From Bradyrhizobium huanghuaihaiense (GTDB taxonomy: Bacteria > Pseudomonadota > Alphaproteobacteria > Rhizobiales > Xanthobacteraceae), in assembly GCF_007830635.1 (NCBI RefSeq), contig NZ_VLLA01000017.1, positions 124,001 through 188,000 of the forward strand: DNA of 64,000 nt, given 5' to 3'. A program made the position numbers and the translations under genes. How positions within the stretch are numbered: position 1 is the stretch's first letter; each line of letters opens with the position of its first letter. The notes below the pieces were generated by a model. That model saw nothing but the letters and a program-made list of their open reading frames with translations. It was not told where the DNA came from and searched no databases. This document shows, piece after piece, positions 35,411 through 42,744 of this stretch.

Positions 35411-36981
35411 TCCCGGCCCTTGCCATCAAGAACTATACGCTCGACTACGCGACGGCCGCAGGACCAGTGCGCGTGCTGCACGACATTTCGCTTCAGATCG
35501 GTCCGGGCGAGGTGCTGGGTCTCGTCGGCGAATCCGGCTCGGGCAAGAGCTCGCTCGCCTGGGCGCTGATGCGCCATCTGCCGGACAATGCCCGAGAGAT
35601 CGCAGGCTCCCTGCATCTCGGCGACACCGACCTTCAGCGCCTGAGCCCGCGGGAGCTGACCAGAATCCGGGGACGCCGGCTCGGCATGGTGTTCCAGGAT
35701 CCGTCGACCTCGCTCAACCCGACCCTCACCATCGGCCGGCAGGTGACGGAGACGCTGATCCAGCATCGCGGCCTCAAGCAGCGCGAAGCGGACGCGCTGG
35801 CCGTCGACCTGCTTGGCCATGTCGAACTGCGCGATCCAGCCGCGATCATGCGACGCTATCCGCACGAGATCTCCGGCGGCGAAAAGCAGCGCGTCATCAT
35901 TGCAACGGCATTCGGCTGCCGGCCCGACATCATTCTGTTCGACGAGCCGACCACGGCGCTCGACGTCATCACCGGCGCGCGCATCCTCGAGCTGTTCGCC
36001 CGGCTTCGCCAGGAAACCGGCGTCGCCGCGCTCTATATATCCCACGACCTCGCGCTTGTGACGCGGGTTGCCGATCGGGTCGCAGTGCTGAAACGCGGCC
36101 GTCTGGTCGAAGAGGCTCCGGCTGCCGACATCTTCCGCGCCCCACGCCATGCCGATACGCAGGCCCTCGTGCAGGCAGTGCCGAGGCCCGAACGGCGCCT
36201 CGTTCATGACAAGCCCGGTGACGAGATCCTCCTCTCGGCCTCGGACATCGAAGTCCATTACGGCCGAGCAAGCCTCTTCGGCCATGCGCCGCCGCCCGCG
36301 ACGAAGAGCATCGGGCTGGACGTGCGGGCTGGAGAAATCCTGGGGCTGGTCGGTGAATCCGGGTCAGGCAAATCGTCAGTGGCGCGCGCGCTCACCGGTC
36401 TTGCCAGCTTCTCGGGCAAGGTCAAATTCGACAATCAGGCGATCACAGCCGCCCGCGACATGAACGCGGCCTATCGCCGCGACGTGCAGATCATCTTCCA
36501 GCATCCGGATTCCTCGCTCAATCCGCGCCACAAGATCGGCGAAATCCTGTCGCGCCCCCTGAAACTCTATGGCGGCAATGCCGCCGAGATTCCCCGCCTG
36601 CTCGAGCAGGTCCGCCTGCCGGCCTCCTATGCCGGCCGCTGGCCGCACCAGCTCTCGGGCGGCGAGAAGCAGCGCGTCGCCATTGCGCGGGCCTTTGCCG
36701 CGCGACCGAAGCTCGTGATCTGCGACGAGATCACCGCACCGCTGGATGTTTCCGTGCAGGCGCAGATCATCGAACTGCTGCTGGCACTGCGCGCCGCGAC
36801 CGGCACCGCCTTCCTCTTCATCACCCACGATCTCAACCTCATCCGTCAGATCGCCCACCGCATCGCCGTGATGCGCCGCGGTGAAATGGTCGACCTGTTG
36901 CCGGCCGAGGATTTCGACGCAGAGCACGTTCATCCCTATACCCGCGAACTGATGGCCGCCTCGCCCGTGCCGGTCGGCTGA
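35407..36981 (+). CDS. ABC transporter dual ATP-binding protein (DppD-DppF fused)
   Basis: 524 residues from the GTG at 35407, which overlaps the previous TGA. Two full nucleotide-binding domains: domain 1 with Walker A GESGSGKSS, signature ISGGEKQRV and Walker B IILFDEPTTALD; domain 2 with Walker A GESGSGKSS, signature LSGGEKQRV and Walker B LVICDEITAPLD. In Dpp/Opp systems the two ATPases are usually separate, but this fused GsiA-type arrangement is well known. It energises the two permeases. Confidence 0.93.
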   Translation: MIPALAIKNYTLDYATAAGPVRVLHDISLQIGPGEVLGLVGESGSGKSSLAWALMRHLPDNAREIAGSLHLGDTDLQRLSPRELTRIRGRRLGMVFQDPSTSLNPTLTIGRQVTETLIQHRGLKQREADALAVDLLGHVELRDPAAIMRRYPHEISGGEKQRVIIATAFGCRPDIILFDEPTTALDVITGARILELFARLRQETGVAALYISHDLALVTRVADRVAVLKRGRLVEEAPAADIFRAPRHADTQALVQAVPRPERRLVHDKPGDEILLSASDIEVHYGRASLFGHAPPPATKSIGLDVRAGEILGLVGESGSGKSSVARALTGLASFSGKVKFDNQAITAARDMNAAYRRDVQIIFQHPDSSLNPRHKIGEILSRPLKLYGGNAAEIPRLLEQVRLPASYAGRWPHQLSGGEKQRVAIARAFAARPKLVICDEITAPLDVSVQAQIIELLLALRAATGTAFLFITHDLNLIRQIAHRIAVMRRGEMVDLLPAEDFDAEHVHPYTRELMAASPVPVG

Positions 36982-36999
36982 CGACAAGGATTTGCCTCC

Positions 37000-38214
37000 A
37001 TGGATCACAACGCACTTCTCGCCCGGATCGACGTGCCCGCCGCCCTCGACCTCTTGTCGCGCATGGTGCAGCACAAGAGCTACTCCAAGTCGGAGGGCGA
37101 GAAGCAGCTCGCGTCCTTCATGGCCGGCCGCATGCGCGAGATCGGTCTCGAAAGCGAGCTCACGCCCTTCGGCGACGAGGGACGCGTCAACGCCGTCGGC
37201 CGCTGGAGAGGTTCGGGTGGCGGCAAGAGCCTGATGTTCAACGGCCATCTCGACACCAATCCGGTGACCGAGGGTTGGACCGTCGATCCCTGGGCAGGCA
37301 AGGTCGACGACGCCTTCATCTACGGCATCGGCGTCTCCAACATGAAGGCCGGCGACGCCGCCTATTTCTGCGCCGTCAAAACGCTGATCGACGCCGGCAT
37401 CAAGCTGCGGGGTGACGTCATCCTCACCTACGTCGTCGGCGAGCTGCAAGGCGGGGTCGGCACCTACTCGCTGGTCGAGCAGGGACTTCGCGCCGATTAC
37501 TTCATCAATTCCGAGCCGACCGACCTGAAGGCGATGACCATGCATGCGGCGGCCTTCATGTTCATCATCGAGCTCACAGGAAATACCCGCCACCTGTCCA
37601 AGCGCGAAGAGGCCGTCGACGCCATCACCGCGGGGTGCGATCTCATTCCGCGCCTCAACGCGATGAAATTCTCAGGCGCCCTCTCGCCGGAACACGAAGG
37701 CATCAACCGCGTCCATGTCGGCGTCGTTCACGGCGCGCTCGGCCGCGAGCTGCACGAATGGCGGGCGCCGCAGGTTGCGGATTTCGTGCGGATCAAGGGC
37801 TCGGGCCGCTATGCGCCGGGCCAGACCGAGGCCGGCGCGCTGGCTGACATGCGTCGCGAGCTCGATGCGCTCGAAGCACGGTTTCCCGGCCTCAAGACCA
37901 AGATCATGTCCGAGGATCGCTCCGGCGTGCCGACCATGCCGCCATTCGAAGTGGCGCGTACGAGCCCGATCGTCGCAGCGATCAACCGCGCCTATCGTAC
38001 GGTGCGCGGCGAAGACCAGCCGACCGGACCCGTTGCACCGAGCTGCTTCTACGGCACCGATGCCGGTCACCTGCACTATTTCGGCAAGATGGAAGGCATC
38101 GTCTGCGGTCCCGGCGGACGCTACAACACCATGCCCGACGAACGGGTCGATATCGTCGATTTCGTCGACATGATCCGCATCTACATGCTCGCCATTCTGG
38201 AGATCTGCGGATAG
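37000..38214 (+). CDS. M20-family protein with altered metal ligands
   Basis: 404 residues. Overall it matches the ArgE/DapE M20 fold, with His83 in FNGHLDTNP and late FYGTDAGHLHYFGKMEGIVCGPG. The bridging Asp of the usual DMK motif is Asn114 (GVSNMKAG), and the Glu-Glu pair is reduced to Glu148-Leu149 (VVGELQGG). So the first and last metal ligands appear present, while two expected ones are changed. It may bind one metal, use a different chemistry or be a non-catalytic relative. The operon already holds an intact M20 enzyme (30750-32060). Confidence 0.87.
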   Translation: MDHNALLARIDVPAALDLLSRMVQHKSYSKSEGEKQLASFMAGRMREIGLESELTPFGDEGRVNAVGRWRGSGGGKSLMFNGHLDTNPVTEGWTVDPWAGKVDDAFIYGIGVSNMKAGDAAYFCAVKTLIDAGIKLRGDVILTYVVGELQGGVGTYSLVEQGLRADYFINSEPTDLKAMTMHAAAFMFIIELTGNTRHLSKREEAVDAITAGCDLIPRLNAMKFSGALSPEHEGINRVHVGVVHGALGRELHEWRAPQVADFVRIKGSGRYAPGQTEAGALADMRRELDALEARFPGLKTKIMSEDRSGVPTMPPFEVARTSPIVAAINRAYRTVRGEDQPTGPVAPSCFYGTDAGHLHYFGKMEGIVCGPGGRYNTMPDERVDIVDFVDMIRIYMLAILEICG

Positions 38215-38252
38215 CTGCGCTCCGGGCGCGCATTTGATCCCACTGAAAGTGC

Positions 38253-39380
38253 ATGACGATGTTGTTTCCGATCGACGAATATAACGCGCGCGTCAAGCGT
38301 GTACGCGAGCAGATGGCGGCGCGAAATCTCGATGTCCTGATCATCGACCAGAGCGAGTTTCTCGCCTATCTCACCGGCTTCCTGATCTCGGAGAACATGT
38401 ATCGGGCCTGCCTGCTGCCGCGCGATGGCGAGCCGGTCATGATTCTCCGCGCCGTCGACCTCGGCCCGTTCAGCGACAGCTCATGGCTGCAGCGTTCCGT
38501 CGCCTTCACCGATTGGGAAGACCCGATCAAGGTCCTCGCCGATACCGTCCGCAGCCTCGGTTGTGCGACAGGCCGTGTCGGCCTCGACGAAGATTCCTAT
38601 TGCATGCCGCTATCCCGCTTCAAGCATCTGTCGGCACAGTTGCCGGACGCGAAATTTGTCGACTTCTCCGGCGTGATGGCCCTGCTCCGCGCCAGGAAAA
38701 GCGCAAGGGAAATCGCCGTGCTCCGGCGCGCCGCTGGTATCGGCGATCTCGGCATCGATGCCGCCTTGAAAGCGGCCGGCGAAGGCCGGTCGGCCCGCGA
38801 CGCCGCTGCAGCCGTCTATCAGGTGTTCATGCAGGAGGGCGCCGACGCGGCACGCGCGGGCATCATCACCGCCGGCGTCGGCAACGCCTTTCTGCACGGC
38901 GGACTCACCAATCAGCCGCTCGCCAAAGGCGACGTTCTGCACATGGAGCTGTTGCCCTATATCGATGGCTACAGCGCCCGCCTGATGCGGTCGGCCGTCA
39001 TCGGCGAGATCGACCCGCGCCGGTCTCAACTCGCCCGCCGTCTGATCGAGATCCAGAACCGGCAGTTCGAAGCGATGAAGCCAGGCACCGCAGCCGCCGA
39101 TATCGACGCGCTGGCGAGAGATACGATGCTCGCCGAAGGCCTGCGGCCGGACTACCCCAACATCACCGGCTATTCGCTCGGCTGCTATCCGGCCCACACG
39201 CCGCGCACCAGCGACTTCTCACGCGTCTTCCTGCCCAACGTCGACTGGACGCTGGAGGAAGGCATGGTGTTCCACATGTATGTTTCCGCCGACGGGATCG
39301 CGCTGAGCGAGACCGTGCTCGTCACGGAAGCCGGACACGAGTGTCTGACACGCGCACCACGGCAGGTATTTCGGGTTTAA
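38253..39380 (+). CDS. M24-family protein (creatinase/aminopeptidase P fold), metal ligands missing
   Basis: 375 residues. The N-terminal creatinase domain (LDVLIIDQSEFLAYLTGFLI) and the C-terminal pita-bread domain (ARKSAREIAVLRRAAGIGDLGIDAAL) are clear. In metal-dependent members the two Asp ligands sit in a DxG-N(8)-D pattern; here the stretch reads HMELLPYIDGYSARLMRS, with Glu and Arg at those places. Loss of the metal site is known in creatinase, and ectoine hydrolase DoeA is a related M24 enzyme, so hydrolysis of a small C-N bond without metal is a plausible role. Last gene of the importer operon. Confidence 0.87.
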   Translation: MTMLFPIDEYNARVKRVREQMAARNLDVLIIDQSEFLAYLTGFLISENMYRACLLPRDGEPVMILRAVDLGPFSDSSWLQRSVAFTDWEDPIKVLADTVRSLGCATGRVGLDEDSYCMPLSRFKHLSAQLPDAKFVDFSGVMALLRARKSAREIAVLRRAAGIGDLGIDAALKAAGEGRSARDAAAAVYQVFMQEGADAARAGIITAGVGNAFLHGGLTNQPLAKGDVLHMELLPYIDGYSARLMRSAVIGEIDPRRSQLARRLIEIQNRQFEAMKPGTAAADIDALARDTMLAEGLRPDYPNITGYSLGCYPAHTPRTSDFSRVFLPNVDWTLEEGMVFHMYVSADGIALSETVLVTEAGHECLTRAPRQVFRV

Positions 39381-39425
39381 GTTGCGCGGGCCTCAAGGCG
39401 CAGCGCGCCTCTAGAAATGGCTCGT

Positions 39426-40085
39426 TCAATCATACTGAGCCGTGTGCGAGCTACCCCGCTTCACTGCGCTTTCCGCAACGGCCGGTCCTGCCGCGGGCGC
39501 AGCTCCGCCTGCTTTCGCGAATGTCAGCGTCTCGGTGAGCTCGCCGCGCACCATCGTCACCTCGCGCTGGTGCACCGAACTTAGTCGCCAGCCCTGATAG
39601 TCTCCGTCGAGCTTCAGACGCAGCGTGGCCTTGCTCGCCTCGTCGACGAAAATGCCGACACTCTGATCGCCGCCGACAACGGTTCCGACCAGCACGAGCC
39701 GCAGCTCGGCCGGCGGCGGGCCGGGCGGCACGGACGGCGCTTTCGGCGCAGGCACCGAAATCACCGATGGCGGCGGCGGCCGCCGCGAGGCCGAGAAAAT
39801 CGGCCGCTCGTTCGTGTCCGTCAATGCCGCGAGCGGGACTGCCCAGAGCGGATTGCCGCGCATCGCCTCGCGATTGACGTGAGAGCGCGATGGCGCCGCC
39901 GGAACGGCCGGTGCCAACGTTGCGGGAAACTCCCCGAGGCTCGACGTCGGCCCGCTGAAGCCCGGGACGTCGATATCAGGGAAATCCGCCGGCAGCGCCG
40001 AGGTCGAGGCGGAAACATCGAGCAGAGAGGCCAGCACGAGGACGAACCCCACCGATATCCGCCGCGCCGCCTTGTGCCCTCTCAT
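39426..40085 (-). CDS. Putative GspN/GspC-like secretion-system protein
   Basis: 219 residues from the ATG at 40085; another ATG at 40097 is possible. An N-terminal hydrophobic segment (ISVGFVLVLASLLDVSAS) is a signal peptide or membrane anchor. A central Pro-rich region follows. WAVPLAALTDTNERPIFSASRRPPPP resembles the conserved motif of small GspN-like type II secretion proteins of rhizobia, and AELRLVLVGTVVGGDQSVGIFVDEASK resembles the homology region of GspC. No other secretion genes are nearby, so it is an orphan. Function not established. Confidence 0.55.
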   Translation of the reverse strand: MRGHKAARRISVGFVLVLASLLDVSASTSALPADFPDIDVPGFSGPTSSLGEFPATLAPAVPAAPSRSHVNREAMRGNPLWAVPLAALTDTNERPIFSASRRPPPPSVISVPAPKAPSVPPGPPPAELRLVLVGTVVGGDQSVGIFVDEASKATLRLKLDGDYQGWRLSSVHQREVTMVRGELTETLTFAKAGGAAPAAGPAVAESAVKRGSSHTAQYD

Positions 40086-40303
40086 GTTCCCAGTCATCAG
40101 CCTGTCGGAAGCAACGCGCAAAATTCTCGGTCAAGGAGGCCGGTGGCCAGCATAGGCAAGACAAGGGCTCGCCAGGCACTGAGCACCGAGGGGAGCAAGG
40201 CTTATCGGCCGCCGATGTGACACTTGTGCGAAACACCGACGACCTTCCCGATGTTTCCCCGCCTTGCGATCATTCCGCGCCTCGACACCGGCTCCGGGCC
40301 TCA

Positions 40304-40331
40304 GTATGACATTGTTGCCGCATCGTCATAC
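40304..40331. promoter_or_regulatory. NikR-type operator (GTATGA-N16-TCATAC) upstream of TonB-dependent receptor
   Basis: GTATGA at 40304-40309 and TCATAC at 40326-40331, separated by exactly 16 bases. The arms extend to 8 bp (AGTATGAC and GTCATACT, 40303-40332). This is the exact spacing and sequence of the nickel-responsive NikR operator described for the E. coli nik promoter. It lies just upstream of the TonB-dependent receptor gene. Binding by NikR in this organism is inference; no nikR gene is in the window. Confidence 0.72.
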
Positions 40332-40378
40332 TCCCCTGCTAGAGCGTGGCGTTGCTGGACTGGTTGGGGTGCGGAGAC

Positions 40379-42573
40379 GTGGCGGTGCGTGGGACCTTGT
40401 TGCGGATGTTTTCGGCCGCCGCATCCTCCGCCCTGTGTGCGCTTCCGGCAGCAGCCCACGAGCTCAGCGCGGCCGCCGAGCTGCCGCCGGTCACCGTCGC
40501 GGCGGAGGAACAGCCTCCTAAACGGCCCGCCCGCAAGAAGCCGCCGAAGAATGGGGGCCCGCGCAATCATCAGAGTGCCGCTCGCACGGACAGCACGACC
40601 GAGGGCGGCGGTGCGGCCGGTGCGGCGCCCGCCGGCCCGCCCGCTCTGCAGCCGACGGCCGCCAGCGCGGTTCGCATCAGCGGCAAGGAGGTCAATGCGA
40701 TTCCCTTCTCGCGACCCGGCGAGGCCCTTGAAGTCGTGCCTGGCCTGATCGTCACCCAGCACTCCGGCGAGGGCAAAGCCAATCAGTATTTCCTGCGCGG
40801 CTTCAATCTCGATCACGGCACTGATCTCGCGATCAGCGTCGACGGCATGCCCGTCAACATGCCGACGCACGGACATGGGCAAGGCTATGCCGACATCAAT
40901 TTCCTGATCCCCGAGCTGATCCGGTCCGTCGATGTGCGCAAGGGGCCGTATTTCGCCGACCAGGGCGACTTTGCGTCCGCCGGCGCCGTGGCGATCGACT
41001 ATGTCAACAAGCTGCCGCACAACATCGCGGAGCTGACCTTCGGCAGCTTCGGCTATCGCCGCGCCCTGGCGGCAACGTCGAACGCCGTCGGCGCCGGCAC
41101 GCTGCTGACGGCGCTCGAAGCCACCAAATATGATGGACCGTGGCAATCGCCGGACGACGTCCGCAAGCTGAACGGCGTACTGCGCTACAGCCAGGGCACC
41201 GCGACCGACGGCCTGACGCTGACGGCAATGGCCTATTCCAATGGCTGGAATTCCACCGATCAGGTTGCGCAACGCGCGATCGACCAGGGCCTGATCGATC
41301 GCCTCGGCACCCTCAATCCGACCGACGGCGGCACCTCGAGCCGGTTCAGCCTGTCCGGCAGCTGGGCGCAGTCGGGCGACTACGGACAAACCAATGTCCG
41401 CGCCTATGTCGTGCGCTCCGATCTGCGCCTCTTCAACGACTTCACCTACTTTCTCGACAACCCGGTCAATGGCGACCAGTTCAGCCAGCTCGACCGCCGC
41501 AGCTTCGGCGGCGTCGACGCCCGGCATGCGTTCGACTGGCGCTTTGCCGGCATCGAGGCGCAACCCGCGTCGGCATACAGAGCCGCTATGACGATATCCA
41601 TGTCGGCCTGTTCAAGACCGAGCGGCGCAACTGGCTCTCGACCGTGCGCGACGACCGCGTGCAGGAGGGCAATGTCGGCCTCTGGAGCGATACGACCACG
41701 CGCTGGACCGACTGGCTGCGCACCACCGTCGGCATCCGCGAAGATGTCTTCGCCGGACACGTCTTCAGCGACACGCCGCAGAATTCGGGCAGCGCGCAGG
41801 CGTCGATGGCGAGCCCGAAGGCCGGCCTCGTGCTCGGCCCGTGGTACAAGACCGAGTTCTACGCCAATGCCGGATACGGCCTGCACAGCAACGACATCCG
41901 CGGCGCGACGATTACGGTCGATCCCAACGACAAGGTGACGCCGCTCGACCGCGTGCCGCTGCTGGTGCGCTCGCGCGGCGCCGAGCTCGGCGTCCGCACC
42001 AAGCCGATCGAGGGGCTCACCAGCTCGCTCGCGGTCTTCGTGCTCGACTTCGACTCGGAACTACTGTTCGTCGGCGACGCCGGCACCACGGAGCCGAGCC
42101 GGCCCAGCCGCCGCGTCGGCGTCGAGTGGACGAACCAGTACAAGCCGCTGCCGTGGATGACGGTCGATCTCGACGTCGCCCACACCCATGCACGCTTCAC
42201 CGATTTCGATCCGGCCGGCGCCCGCATCCCCGGCGCGCCGGTGTGGGTGGCGAGCGGAGCGGTCACACTCGGCGGCGACACCGGATGGTTCGGCGCGCTG
42301 AAGGCGCGCTATTTCGGCCCGCGCCCGCTGATCGAGGACGACAGCGTCCGTTCGCGGTCGTCGCTGATCTTCAATGCACGCGCCGGCTACAATTTCGACA
42401 ACGGCGTTCGGGTGCAACTCGACGTGCTCAACCTCTTCAACACTCAGACCAATCAGATCGAGTACTATTATCTGTCGCGGCTGCCCGGAGAGCCCATCGA
42501 GGGCGTCGCCGATCGTCACGTCCATCCGGCCGAGCCGCTTGCAGTGCGGCTGACAGTGGCGGCGAGATTCTGA
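40379..42573 (+). pseudogene. TonB-dependent outer-membrane receptor, frameshifted (candidate nickel/cobalt receptor)
   Basis: Two overlapping frames together give one receptor of about 730 residues. Start taken at the GTG at 40379 (GTG at 40385 is also possible, with GGAG at a better distance); it begins with a signal peptide ending PAAAHE. Plug domain: ISGKEVNAIPFSRPGEALEVVPGLIV, LRGFNLDHGTDLAISVDGMPVNMPTHGHGQGY. Near 41560-41570 the reading changes by -1: GIEAQ in the first frame continues as TRVGIQSRYDDIHVGLF in the second, so one base appears missing. The barrel then runs to the C-terminal LTVAARF, ending in Phe as outer-membrane proteins do. The gene is either broken or a base is missing in the assembly. 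The NikR-type box upstream suggests nickel. Confidence 0.78.
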
Positions 42574-42744
42574 TCGCGGCGGCTTGCGGGCCTGGCATGG
42601 AAACAACCTGCGCCGGCCGTCATAAATCCTGAAAAAATCTGACATAGCGCGGATGCTTTGATGAACCGAGAGCACGAGTTCGGCTGACGCAAGACCCCGG
42701 CTCCGACCGCCCAGCCGGTCGCGTTCGAAGCAGGAGTGAGGGGA

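Noticed and set aside
40140..40345. Possible cobalamin riboswitch before the TonB-dependent receptor
   Set aside because: A GGCACTG piece is present, but the B12-box and the other conserved segments are missing; the NikR-type repeat explains the region better.
41540..41590. Programmed -1 frameshifting in the TonB-dependent receptor
   Set aside because: The junction lacks an X-XXY-YYZ slippery heptamer; a missing base is simpler.
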